Assembly (NCBI GenBank): GCA_017532155.1
Contig: JAFXJP010000050.1
Location: 1 to 52,132 of the forward strand
Reading direction: 5' to 3'
DNA from: Clostridia bacterium
GTDB lineage: Bacteria; Bacillota; Clostridia; Christensenellales; Aristaeellaceae
Length of the DNA stretch: 52,132 bases
In this document: piece after piece, positions 23,926-31,729 of the stretch
How the letters are laid out: every line of letters starts with the position of its first letter
How positions within the stretch are numbered: position 1 is the first letter of the stretch
Translations under genes and position numbers: made by a program
The notes under the pieces: model-generated
Database searches by the model: none
What the model was told of the DNA's origin: nothing
The model's input: the letters and a program-made list of their open reading frames with translations, nothing else

Positions 23926-24870
23926 TTACCACAGACTTTCCTTGACAACGTGCTTGGAGAAGTAGTTCGCCGAGCACAGAACGATAATGTTCACGATCGA
24001 GTTGAACAGATCCACCGCCGCGCCGAAGCTGTAATCATTCTGCTTAAAGCCTCTGCGGTATACATAGGACGATACGATATCGGCCACTTCCATAACGCTG
24101 TCGTTGTACAGCAGGATGGTTTTCTGATGGCCCTCGCCCATGATGTGGCCGATGCGCATGATCAGCTGCACGGCAATGATGGGAATCAGCGCCGGCATCG
24201 TCACATGGATCACGCGGCGGAAGCGGCCCGCGCCGTCAATGGCAGCCGCCTCATGCAGGGCGGGATCCACGCCCGAAAGCGTGGACAGGTACAGAATACT
24301 GCTCCAGCCCATCTGCTTCCAGATACCGCTGCCCACGTAGATGAAGCGGTAATATTCATCTTCGCTCAAAAAGCTGATGCGCGGCGCGCCGAAGGCCTGG
24401 CCGATGGTATTGAACAGACCCATCGACGCAGAAAAGTCGCTGATCATACCGCACATAACAACCATCGAGATGAAGTGCGGCATGTAGCTGATGGTCTGCA
24501 CCGTACGCTGATAGGGACGGCACTTGATTTCATTGACCAGAATGGCAAAGATGATGGGAATCGGGAAACCGAAGATCAGCTGATAGAAGTTGATCACCAG
24601 CGTATTGCGGATGGTGCGCCAGGCATAAGGGCCTGTCAGGAAATCTACAAAATGCTCAAAGCCCACCCATTTGCTGCCCATGATGCCCTTAAGCGGCTTA
24701 TAATTCTGGAAAGCAATCGCAAGGCCGCCCATCGGCGCATACTTGAACACCAGATAGAACGCCAATACCGGCAGCCACATCAGATATACCTGATAGTTCT
24801 GCCGCATATCCTGCCGCAGCCGATACCAGATCGAGCGCTTGCGGTGGCCGGGAATTGATGTCTGTGCCAT
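23926..24870 (-). CDS. Carbohydrate ABC transporter permease (LplB type)
   Basis: A 314-residue permease. It opens with a basic segment and helix 1 (about 28-45), then APMGGLAIAFQNYKP, a motif typical of LplB/YteP permeases, and the EAA loop LHEAAAIDGAG (205-215). It pairs with the LplC-type permease downstream and with the solute-binding protein at 26-27.6 kb. The family imports pectin- or glycan-derived oligosaccharides in Bacillus. The exact substrate here is unknown. RBS GGAGG, 7-8 nt before the ATG. Confidence 0.9.
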   Translation of the reverse strand: MAQTSIPGHRKRSIWYRLRQDMRQNYQVYLMWLPVLAFYLVFKYAPMGGLAIAFQNYKPLKGIMGSKWVGFEHFVDFLTGPYAWRTIRNTLVINFYQLIFGFPIPIIFAILVNEIKCRPYQRTVQTISYMPHFISMVVMCGMISDFSASMGLFNTIGQAFGAPRISFLSEDEYYRFIYVGSGIWKQMGWSSILYLSTLSGVDPALHEAAAIDGAGRFRRVIHVTMPALIPIIAVQLIMRIGHIMGEGHQKTILLYNDSVMEVADIVSSYVYRRGFKQNDYSFGAAVDLFNSIVNIIVLCSANYFSKHVVKESLW

Positions 24871-24888
24871 GGTTGCACCTCCTTATCT

Positions 24889-25812
24889 TCAGCCCTTCAG
24901 CTGCGCGCGGAAGTATTCGCCCGTGCGGGAGAGCATCTTCACGCAGATATCCGCCAGCTCTTTGGGATACTTCGAAATGGCGTTGCCCGCCTCAAAGTTG
25001 AGGTCATCCTTGTAGCCCACCTCGCGCAGCGCCTGCAGGAAGGCCGCCCAGTCGACATAGCCGCCATAGGGCGCCACATGCATATCCAGGTGTCCGTCAT
25101 TGTCCTGCATATGCAGCGCGTGCAGGCGGTGGCCCAGGATGCGCACCGCGCGGTATACATTCTGGCGGGCCAGATAGCAGTGGCCTACGTCAAAGCAGAA
25201 GCCGAAGCACTCTTCGCCGGCGATGGCGTTGAGCTCGTCCACCCACTTTGCCGCCTCCTGGAAATCGGAGCAGGCCGCCGCATAGCGCACGCCCTCGACG
25301 CCGCGGTTGAACATATTCTCCAGCAGGCACATCACCTTATGCTGCTTCAGATAGGGAATCAGCGGAACATACACAGACTTGGCCAGCTCCCACTCATCCT
25401 CCACCGTTAAGCGCTCTGTGCTGACAAACGGATACGGCGGATGCACGATCATGTACTTGCTCTCCATGTATTCCGTCACAGCGACGGACTTTTTGAGCAC
25501 CTCGACCATGCGCGCATTGATATCCTCGCGGCCCACCACCCAGCTGGGGAAGGGCGCGTGCACCTGCGAAATGGCCACATCCCACTTTTTCGCCGCTTCC
25601 TTATAGGGACGCAGCAGCTCAAAGATATCCTCAAGCTCTCCATCCATGGGGCTGGGCAGATTATCAAAAACAGCCTTGCGGCTCATCACTTCCTTGCCCA
25701 TGCCGAACTGAATGCCTTCGATGCCGTTTTCATGCATCAGCTTGAACGCGCCGTCGACGCCGAAATTGTCAAACAGATTGGCCGGATGAATGGAAATGCG
25801 CATATACTTCAC
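24889..25812 (-). CDS. Sugar phosphate isomerase/epimerase (AP-endonuclease-2-like TIM barrel)
   Basis: A 307-residue TIM barrel of the xylose isomerase-like superfamily. Metal-ligand motifs are visible: MCLLENMFN (a glutamate near 140-170), FCFDVGHC, LHALHMQDND and NFEAGN. Such enzymes isomerise or epimerise keto-sugars or inositol intermediates. First gene of the four-gene operon isomerase-LplB-LplC-DeoR, so it probably acts on the imported sugar. I take GTG at 25812 after AAGGAAGG; ATG at 25803 is an alternative and would only remove three residues. Confidence 0.83.
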   Translation of the reverse strand: MKYMRISIHPANLFDNFGVDGAFKLMHENGIEGIQFGMGKEVMSRKAVFDNLPSPMDGELEDIFELLRPYKEAAKKWDVAISQVHAPFPSWVVGREDINARMVEVLKKSVAVTEYMESKYMIVHPPYPFVSTERLTVEDEWELAKSVYVPLIPYLKQHKVMCLLENMFNRGVEGVRYAAACSDFQEAAKWVDELNAIAGEECFGFCFDVGHCYLARQNVYRAVRILGHRLHALHMQDNDGHLDMHVAPYGGYVDWAAFLQALREVGYKDDLNFEAGNAISKYPKELADICVKMLSRTGEYFRAQLKG

Positions 25813-25898
25813 GATCCTTCCTTTGGTAGCAGAAACAAACCTGCTATATTCTATTGGGCGATTTTCACCGCAAAAACCACATGATTCGGGATGGTTCT

Positions 25899-25927
25899 AT
25901 TATAGTAAAAAGCCCTGTTTGCCGCAA
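25899..25927 (-). promoter_or_regulatory. Promoter of the isomerase-permease-DeoR operon
   Basis: TTGCGG (25922-25927), 17-nt spacer, perfect TATAAT (25899-25904). The roughly 80-nt leader before the isomerase gene has no obvious motif. Confidence 0.65.
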
Positions 25928-26023
25928 GCATTTCATGAAAATTGATGCAGCTTTTGCAAACTTTACACAAAAGAATGCTCACATCGTTCATATGCGGCAC
26001 GCTTTTTTCTGCCATTATTGATT

Positions 26024-26054
26024 AAAAAACCGGTCTGCAGTTTATGCAGACCGG
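26024..26054 (-). terminator. Terminator of the solute-binding protein gene
   Basis: Perfect 10-bp arms CCGGTCTGCA/TGCAGACCGG (26030-26039 and 26045-26054) and a T-run on the minus strand, 14 nt after the stop codon. Confidence 0.93.
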
Positions 26055-26067
26055 CCAGAAGATGATT

Positions 26068-27612
26068 TTATCTGCTCATGTAACGGTCATACGCCGTCTG
26101 GACAATATCCAGCGCCTCGCTCAGATCGAACTTCTCCAGCGTCTTGATATAGTTGTCCCATTCAGCGTCGATATCCGCTTCGCTCTTGATGAACTTGTAC
26201 ATCATCTCGTTCACGTGCGTATTGACATCTGTCATAATCTTGTCGCGGTCGGCCGCTTCCTCAGCAGTATACGAAACGCCCGCCGGGATGTACCAGTCGG
26301 TCTGGTAGTTATCCATGATGGTATAGCGCGTGCGCATCTCGCGAACCACTTCGTCCTTGATGACGTTGGGGTTGCAGGTGGCGTCGGCATACTTCATGCG
26401 CGGCCAGTAGTTCAGGCGGCACACGTTATGCATGACGGAGGTGGTGTTGTTGGGGTTGTTGAGCACCCAGTCATTGTGCTTGCGCTCGCCGTCTACCCAA
26501 TCCCAGGAAATGCCCTCGGGGCCCCAGCAGGAGAAGATCGCGCCGTCGGCGGTGTAGCAGTAATCCATGAACTGGCAAATGACAGGCAGCAGCTTTTCAT
26601 CCACAGCAGTGGTCACAACGCTGCCGATGCCGGCATTGAGGTCCACACCCAGATAATAGGTATGCACCGTCATGTCCTCATTCTGCAGCCAGTAGGGCGC
26701 CTTGTCAATCTCGATGCCGGCAGCCTGCGCATCGGCATAGGCATTACCGGTGGCAACCAGAATGCAGCCTACCTGGCCGGCAGCAAACATCTTGCGGGCC
26801 TGCGCAGCCTTGGTGGTGGCAAAGTCAATGCCGATGTAGCCCTTGGTGTACCAATCTCTGTAGAGCTTGAGCCATTCCTTATAGCGATCGGACACGGCAA
26901 AATGCGTCGCCTTGCCCTCTTCCGCAAAGAAGGTGTTGGTCAGATCATAGCCCCACAGCTGCGCACGAATGGCGTCGCTGGCCATCAGGGTGGGCATGAA
27001 GGGGATCACGCCGGGCTTGTTATCCAGGATGGCCTGGAAGTAAGCGCCGATTTCCTCATAGGTATCCAGATCAGCCGGATTCATGCCAAATTCACGGCAC
27101 CAGTCAGCGCGCACGAACACGCTCATGGCCGCGGGATTGGGCTCGTAGGAATACAGATAGAAGGCCAGGCACTTGCCGTCTTCCGTATAGAACTGCTTGC
27201 GCACGTCCGCGCTCTGATTGATCAGCGCATAGTACGCCGGCGCATATTCCTCCAGATAGGGGGTCAGATCGTGAATCGCGCCGTCTTCATAGGCCGCTTC
27301 CACGCCGCCCTTGTAATAATCGCCAAACTCGATCATGATGTCAGGCAGCTGGTTGCCGCTGAGCACCTTGGCAAAGCCTTCCTGCGTGGCGCCGTAGGTG
27401 GGATGATCAAACTCAATCTCCACGCCCGTTACGCGCATGAACTCCTGCCATACGGGGTTTTCGGCATAGTTCGTATACATCTGAGAGTTGCCCGCATCCA
27501 TCGGAATCCAAACCTTCAGCTTGGGCGCATCCGTCAGCGGGTACACGGTGTCTGCCATCGCGGGCAAAACAAACATGCACAGAACCATCAGCATCGCGAT
27601 CAGTCGTTTCAT
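26068..27612 (-). CDS. Extracellular solute-binding protein for carbohydrates
   Basis: A 514-residue secreted binding protein of the large LipO-like class that pairs with LplB/LplC permeases. Signal peptide about 1-21 with an AMA-DT cleavage site, then LKVWIPMDAGN, GNQLPDIMIEF and many aromatic residues expected in a sugar-binding cleft. Unusually for a Gram-positive binding protein there is no lipobox: Cys12 lies inside the hydrophobic core and the residue before it is Leu. It has its own promoter and terminator, so it can be made in excess over the permeases. RBS GAAGGAGG. Confidence 0.9.
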   Translation of the reverse strand: MKRLIAMLMVLCMFVLPAMADTVYPLTDAPKLKVWIPMDAGNSQMYTNYAENPVWQEFMRVTGVEIEFDHPTYGATQEGFAKVLSGNQLPDIMIEFGDYYKGGVEAAYEDGAIHDLTPYLEEYAPAYYALINQSADVRKQFYTEDGKCLAFYLYSYEPNPAAMSVFVRADWCREFGMNPADLDTYEEIGAYFQAILDNKPGVIPFMPTLMASDAIRAQLWGYDLTNTFFAEEGKATHFAVSDRYKEWLKLYRDWYTKGYIGIDFATTKAAQARKMFAAGQVGCILVATGNAYADAQAAGIEIDKAPYWLQNEDMTVHTYYLGVDLNAGIGSVVTTAVDEKLLPVICQFMDYCYTADGAIFSCWGPEGISWDWVDGERKHNDWVLNNPNNTTSVMHNVCRLNYWPRMKYADATCNPNVIKDEVVREMRTRYTIMDNYQTDWYIPAGVSYTAEEAADRDKIMTDVNTHVNEMMYKFIKSEADIDAEWDNYIKTLEKFDLSEALDIVQTAYDRYMSR

Positions 27613-27646
27613 AGAGAACCTCCTTCAAAATATTGTTTCATTTTTG

Positions 27647-27662
27647 ACCGGCTTTGGCCGGT
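27647..27662. promoter_or_regulatory. Inverted repeat in the solute-binding protein leader
   Basis: Perfect 6-bp arms ACCGGC/GCCGGT with a 4-nt centre, between the promoter and the ribosome-binding site of the solute-binding protein gene. It could be an operator, or an mRNA hairpin stabilising the abundant transcript. Confidence 0.5.
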
Positions 27663-27702
27663 ATATTCCTTCTATCCATTTTTTCACAATTATTCTGATT
27701 TC

Positions 27703-27731
27703 ATTATACTAAAAACGAGCCTGCTGTACAA
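27703..27731 (-). promoter_or_regulatory. Promoter of the solute-binding protein gene
   Basis: TTGTAC (27726-27731), 17-nt spacer, perfect TATAAT (27703-27708). The -35 element lies inside the terminator hairpin of the upstream gene. Confidence 0.65.
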
Positions 27732-27739
27732 GCAGGCTC
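27709..27739 (-). terminator. Terminator of the PQ-loop/esterase/phosphodiesterase operon
   Basis: GAGCCTGCT/AGCAGGCTC type arms (27717-27739) with TTTTTA following on the minus strand. Confidence 0.85.
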
Positions 27740-27820
27740 TGCACGATTGATACACTTTTTGAAATTAATACAGCAATTTTCCCTTGAAATGATCATATGC
27801 ATGATCATTTTATGCAGGAT

Positions 27821-28519
27821 TTATTCCTGCAGCGCCTTATGCAGCTTATCCGGGAAATTGACCGTCATGCCGTCCACCCGGCAATGAATCATCCGCTGCA
27901 TGAGCGCTTCATCCTTCACGCCCCAGGCGCGCACCGAATAGCCCATCGCCTTGAAATCCGCTACCATCGCAGGCGTAATAATCTCCGCCTTGGGGCAAAG
28001 CTGCTCCAGATGAATCTCCTGCGCCTTGCCCAGCAGATCCATTTCATCAGGCTTATACAGATACCCCAGCTTGTACGCAGGCGCAGCCTTGCGCATGCGG
28101 CGGAGGTTGTCAAAATGGAAGGAGGTAACGATCGTTTTGCCGCAAAGGCCAAAGCGATCCATCATCTGCGCCGCTTCCTCTTCAATGCCCGTGTCCTTGA
28201 GTTCAATGGCAAAGTGCAGCTTCCGCCAGCCAAACAACCGCAGGAAGGTTTCAAAATCAATGATTTTATCCTCACGGCCCGTCGCAGCATTTTTCACGGT
28301 AAACTGCTGCAATTCTGCAAAGGTGTAGTCGGCAATGGCGCCGCTTTCGCCCGTCACACGCATCAGATCGCCGTCATGAAAAAGCACCAGCACACCGTCG
28401 CGCGTTTTGCGCACATCCGTTTCAATGCCGTCTGCGCCCATATCAAGCCCCGCGTAAAAAGCGCTGAGCGTATTTTCGGGATAGTACTCACTGGCGCCAC
28501 GATGCGCATAGTTGATCAT
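27821..28519 (-). CDS. Glycerophosphodiester phosphodiesterase
   Basis: A 232-residue single-domain GDPD TIM barrel that releases glycerol-3-phosphate from deacylated phospholipids or teichoic acid fragments. It starts with the catalytic AHRGASEYYPENT (His6, Arg7, Glu13 region), then GADGIETDVRKT and FHD, and later FAIELK. It has no signal peptide, so it is cytoplasmic. It overlaps the upstream esterase gene by 4 nt (ATGA), and a strong terminator follows. It is of usual family length. Confidence 0.92.
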   Translation of the reverse strand: MINYAHRGASEYYPENTLSAFYAGLDMGADGIETDVRKTRDGVLVLFHDGDLMRVTGESGAIADYTFAELQQFTVKNAATGREDKIIDFETFLRLFGWRKLHFAIELKDTGIEEEAAQMMDRFGLCGKTIVTSFHFDNLRRMRKAAPAYKLGYLYKPDEMDLLGKAQEIHLEQLCPKAEIITPAMVADFKAMGYSVRAWGVKDEALMQRMIHCRVDGMTVNFPDKLHKALQE

Positions 28520-29262
28520 GCCTTTTCCTCCACGCTGCAGATAAAGTCATACACCATGCCGGCAAATTCGTTCACGCCTTCCTCGTTTTCGCGGCGCAGA
28601 TATTTGACGTGCTTGCCCGGGCGCACCACCAGATCATAGTTTTCGTAGCCGAAGTGCTTCATCGTGGAAAGGAGAAGCTCGGTCTGCTCCTTGCGGTTTT
28701 GCATGTCCTCCTCGGCCAGGGCAAAGCGCATAGGCGCATATTTTTCCTCCAGACCCACGTAATAAAGCGGCGCAGCCTCATCCACAATCACGCGGCGCTT
28801 GTCAAGCCCGCGCGCTTTCACCACGTTAAAGTGCGTGGTGGGCTGACCGGCGTCGTGATAAAAGCCTGCCACCTGCAAAGGGCTTATGCCGTGCGCCGCC
28901 AGCCACTTTTTGTCAAAGCAGAGCATCATGCTCAGATATCCGCCGGCAGAGGAGCCGCCCACGTAGATATCCTTTGCGCCGTATTCCTTGCCGTGCGCCA
29001 TCGCCCAGGCCACCACAGTTGCCGCATCCTCGATAAACTCGGGATACTGCGCCTCGGGGAACAGGCGATAATTGGCCGACAGAAAGCCGATGCCCAGATC
29101 GCACAGGGATTTGGCAATTTCGTCCTCGCGGGATTTATCGCCCGTTTCGATGCCGCCGCCGTGGAAGTATACAAACAGCGAAAAGCTGTCGCAATCCGGC
29201 AAATACAGATCCAGCCGCTGCAATTCACTTTCGCCGTAGGGAATACCGATCACCTGCTTCAT
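28516..29262 (-). CDS. Alpha/beta hydrolase (esterase)
   Basis: A 248-residue cytoplasmic hydrolase of the carbohydrate/aryl-esterase type. It has the oxyanion motif YFHGGG, the nucleophile elbow GGSSAGG and a C-terminal catalytic His in PGKHVKYL. In sugar-uptake clusters such enzymes often remove acetyl or feruloyl groups from imported oligosaccharides (inference from context). It is translationally coupled on both sides: it overlaps the PQ-loop gene upstream and the phosphodiesterase gene downstream by 4 nt each. Confidence 0.86.
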   Translation of the reverse strand: MKQVIGIPYGESELQRLDLYLPDCDSFSLFVYFHGGGIETGDKSREDEIAKSLCDLGIGFLSANYRLFPEAQYPEFIEDAATVVAWAMAHGKEYGAKDIYVGGSSAGGYLSMMLCFDKKWLAAHGISPLQVAGFYHDAGQPTTHFNVVKARGLDKRRVIVDEAAPLYYVGLEEKYAPMRFALAEEDMQNRKEQTELLLSTMKHFGYENYDLVVRPGKHVKYLRRENEEGVNEFAGMVYDFICSVEEKA

Positions 29263-29558
29263 TTGCTTTCACGCTCCTTATCCAGCCTGCGGTTGCGGAA
29301 ATACATCATCAGGTCCGCAAAAATCATCACAAAGTTGAGACAGTAGAAAAATACGATATACCACTTGGTGGAGAAATTCGCCATGAAATCAGGATTGATA
29401 AATTTGCTGGTGATACCGCAGGCATAGCCAAACAAGAGCAGGATCAGAAAGGCCAGGCTCTTGCCCTTGGCTGTGCGCGCACGGTAGGATTTGAGTACAT
29501 TCAGCGGCCAGGACAGGCCAAAGGAAATAATCATGACAGTTTCCAGAATTTCAGACAT
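29259..29558 (-). CDS. Small PQ-loop/SemiSWEET-like membrane protein
   Basis: A 99-residue protein with three predicted helices (about 5-20, 33-52 and 66-88) and the loop LSWPLNVLKSYRARTAKGKS, which resembles a PQ-loop repeat with the proline kept. SemiSWEETs of this size dimerise to carry sugars, but the PQ pair itself is PL here, so transport is not certain. First gene of the operon with the esterase and phosphodiesterase. RBS GGGAGGAG. Confidence 0.7.
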   Translation of the reverse strand: MSEILETVMIISFGLSWPLNVLKSYRARTAKGKSLAFLILLLFGYACGITSKFINPDFMANFSTKWYIVFFYCLNFVMIFADLMMYFRNRRLDKERESK

Positions 29559-29604
29559 CTTTTGTCTCCTCCCTTATTACAGCCCGGAAAATCCTCCATT
29601 TTTG

Positions 29605-29633
29605 ATTATAGCAAAACAACGTTTCCACCGCAA
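29605..29633 (-). promoter_or_regulatory. Promoter of the PQ-loop/esterase operon with cre-like spacer
   Basis: TTGCGG (29628-29633), 17-nt spacer, perfect TATAAT (29605-29610). The spacer holds TGGAAACGTTGTTTT, close to the catabolite-responsive (CcpA) consensus around its central AAACGTT, so carbon-source repression is plausible. Confidence 0.65.
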
Positions 29634-29640
29634 GAAAAAA

Positions 29641-29671
29641 AAGCGCTCCGATGAAGCATCAGAGCGCTTTT
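29641..29671 (-). terminator. Terminator of the secreted hydrolase gene
   Basis: AAGCGCTC/GAGCGCTT arms with an inner GATG/CATC helix, and a T-run (A-run on the plus strand) from 29632 to 29640. Confidence 0.9.
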
Positions 29672-29684
29672 TCTGATCTATTTC

Positions 29685-30560
29685 TTACTTGGCAAAAACG
29701 GTTGCGAAGAATTCGGCAGTCCTGCTGGCGATGGTGTTGATAATCTCCACCTTGTCGCTGTAGAAGCCGTAGGAGTGCTGGTCGCCGGTCACGACGCACA
29801 CCTGGGCCTTGAGAGCGTCCGCAACACCCTGGGAAACAGCAGGATTGACGGAGGGATCGTCCTCGCCATAGAAGACGATGGCGTCGCCTTCAAACTTGGC
29901 GGCAGCCAGCTCGGGAGAGTTTTCGGGCATCTTAGCCATGTCCTCAAACCATTCCTTGCTCAGCTCCTGCACCTGGCCAAACATGGTGGTGAACACCGCG
30001 TAGCCCTCGGCAATGGCCTTGTCCTGCAGGGGATCAAACACCTCGGCGCCGCCGAAGAAGCCCTTCAGGTCAGCCGTGGAGGCAGCGGGAGCCAGCAGCG
30101 CCATGCCGTCGAACTTCCAGGCTTCCTCCGCCGTCAGTTCCAGCGCAATGCGGCCGCCCATGCTGTAGCCGAAGATGCCGGTCTTTTCAGCGTCCACGGG
30201 ATAGTTGGCGATCACATGATTGAGGGCGGCGACAACGTCGGCCTTCATGTTGGTCAGGGTGTTCTTCTGGAAGGATTCGGTGCTGGTGCCGCAGCCGGGG
30301 AAGTCCACCGCCACGCAGGCGATGCCTTTATTCTGCAGCTGCTCAATAATGGTCGCAAAGCCGGTTTCGGCGCGGGTGCCGCCATGACCGTGCGCAAACA
30401 CGACAACGGGCGCCTTTTCGCCTTCCTTGATCTCGGGCATCACGATGGTGACGGGCACCTGCACGCCGCGGGATTCAACAGTGGTATCGATGGTTTCGGC
30501 CACGGCGGCGCAGGTCAGCGCCAGCGTCAGGCCAAGCAGCAAAACGAAGAGCTTTTTCAT
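29685..30560 (-). CDS. Secreted alpha/beta hydrolase
   Basis: A 291-residue protein with a signal peptide (cleavage near AVA, residue 21) and an alpha/beta hydrolase fold of the prolyl-oligopeptidase/acyl-esterase group. It has FAHGHGGTRAETG (oxyanion region), GYSMGG (nucleophile Ser), an Asp in FYGEDDPSV and a catalytic His in GDQHSYGF. It is monocistronic, with its own promoter and terminator. It probably acts outside the cell or at the wall on an ester substrate, which the sequence does not reveal. Confidence 0.87.
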   Translation of the reverse strand: MKKLFVLLLGLTLALTCAAVAETIDTTVESRGVQVPVTIVMPEIKEGEKAPVVVFAHGHGGTRAETGFATIIEQLQNKGIACVAVDFPGCGTSTESFQKNTLTNMKADVVAALNHVIANYPVDAEKTGIFGYSMGGRIALELTAEEAWKFDGMALLAPAASTADLKGFFGGAEVFDPLQDKAIAEGYAVFTTMFGQVQELSKEWFEDMAKMPENSPELAAAKFEGDAIVFYGEDDPSVNPAVSQGVADALKAQVCVVTGDQHSYGFYSDKVEIINTIASRTAEFFATVFAK

Positions 30561-30584
30561 TTTTGTTCATCCTTTCCTTTTTTT

Positions 30585-30600
30585 GAGAAAACGATTTCTC
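30585..30600. promoter_or_regulatory. Operator-like palindrome at the secreted hydrolase start site
   Basis: GAGAAAACGATTTCTC: 6-bp arms around a central CG, placed just past the predicted transcription start. LacI-family repressors favour operators with a central CG. Confidence 0.45.
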
Positions 30601-30610
30601 TACTTCAAAG

Positions 30611-30637
30611 ATTATACAAAAAACCCTTGTTTGTCAA
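30611..30637 (-). promoter_or_regulatory. Promoter of the secreted hydrolase gene
   Basis: Perfect TTGACA (30632-30637) and perfect TATAAT (30611-30616), separated by only 15 nt, shorter than usual. Confidence 0.55.
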
Positions 30638-30681
30638 TGCATTTTTCGCAAAAATGCACCCCTTGCAAAAAAGCACCCCAT

Positions 30682-30709
30682 AAAAAAAGCACCCCTTGCA
30701 GGGTGCTTC
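30682..30709 (-). terminator. Terminator of the isolated 5S rRNA gene
   Basis: AGCACCC/GGGTGCT arms with a 6-nt loop and a seven-T run on the minus strand. Two further partial GCACCCC copies follow at about 30655-30680. Confidence 0.85.
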
Positions 30710-30713
30710 TGGA

Positions 30714-30831
<118 letters not shown>

Positions 30832-30928
30832 ATCAACCTTTTATATATTCTGCATAATTTTCAATTCTCCTTCTTAAAAAACAGAAAAATTGAAAAAATT
30901 TTTTTCGACCTCTCATGCCAAGAAAAAA

Positions 30929-30954
30929 TTCCCCTTTTTTCTCAAAAAGGGGAA
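30929..30954 (-). terminator. Terminator of the small secreted protein gene
   Basis: TTCCCCTTTTT/AAAAAGGGGAA hairpin followed by a T-run on the minus strand, six bases from the stop codon. Confidence 0.9.
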
Positions 30955-30960
30955 TGCATA

Positions 30961-31611
30961 TCACAGCCCGCTAAGATCAAAGGGCGATGCCGTAACAGCC
31001 GGCTGTTCCAAATCGGCAAAGGCATCGGTCTTGCCGTAGACGATCATCACGTTCAAGCTCTCACTCGTCAGACACACGGCTGTATTGTTCGTACCCAGCT
31101 TGATGTAGCGATCTCCGGAGGAAAAGTTGAACCCAAAGCCAATGAAACCGCTCATCTGCTGCGCGGGTTCACATTCATTTTCGCCGTACACCATGATGAG
31201 CTTTTGTTCAAGGTCATCCAGCGCTCGATTTTTAAAATCGAAATCAACGACGTCGAGATACACAGTCACCGTCGCCAGGGCAGACTTGCCGTTTACGGTA
31301 TCAAAACAGAAATAAATCTTGTCTACATCGTAGCCCGCCACCTGAAAATCAAATCCGGGCGTTCGGTCTGCAATGATGTCCTTCACACCCGCCATATACT
31401 TTGAAGTATATTTGCCTTCTGCATCCAAATAATCGAGAATTCCTGAATAGTCATTAATAAACTTGAAGTCCTGGTCCTTCGCCCACTTTTTCACCGTTTC
31501 CACGCTGCTGCCCCACGGGATGCCCTGATAGGTGATCTCCGCCGTTTCATCCGCATACGCGCAGGAGGCGAGCATCAAAACAGCACACAAGAACGCCAGA
31601 ATTTTTTTCAT
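30961..31611 (-). CDS. Secreted protein of unknown function, possible lipoprotein
   Basis: A 216-residue protein with an N-terminal signal peptide. LASC at residues 14-17 fits a lipobox, but an AYA-DE site a few residues later also fits signal peptidase I, so anchoring is uncertain. The mature domain begins TYQGIPWGSSVETVKKW, resembling secreted 'GIPWGT' proteins that occur in gut Clostridia, then alternates beta strands. I recognise no catalytic motif. It is monocistronic, with a good promoter and its own terminator. Confidence 0.75.
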   Translation of the reverse strand: MKKILAFLCAVLMLASCAYADETAEITYQGIPWGSSVETVKKWAKDQDFKFINDYSGILDYLDAEGKYTSKYMAGVKDIIADRTPGFDFQVAGYDVDKIYFCFDTVNGKSALATVTVYLDVVDFDFKNRALDDLEQKLIMVYGENECEPAQQMSGFIGFGFNFSSGDRYIKLGTNNTAVCLTSESLNVMIVYGKTDAFADLEQPAVTASPFDLSGL

Positions 31612-31644
31612 GAGAAACGCTCCTTTGTGGTATTTTTAGCCTTT

Positions 31645-31673
31645 ATTTTACATGAAAAAAGCCGCCTTGTAAA
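31645..31673 (-). promoter_or_regulatory. Promoter of the small secreted protein gene
   Basis: TTTACA (31668-31673), 17-nt spacer, TAAAAT (31645-31650), about 30 nt before the ATG. Confidence 0.6.
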
Positions 31674-31678
31674 GTAAT

Positions 31679-31706
31679 CCCCCTCTTTCCAAACGGAAAA
31701 AGGGGG
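31679..31706 (-). terminator. Hairpin downstream of the acetyltransferase gene
   Basis: CCCCCTCTTTCC/GGAAAAAGGGGG arms with a 4-nt loop. It has only a weak T-run, so its strength as a terminator is uncertain. Confidence 0.55.
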
Positions 31707-31729
31707 AACAATTTTGCGCCTGTGCAGCG

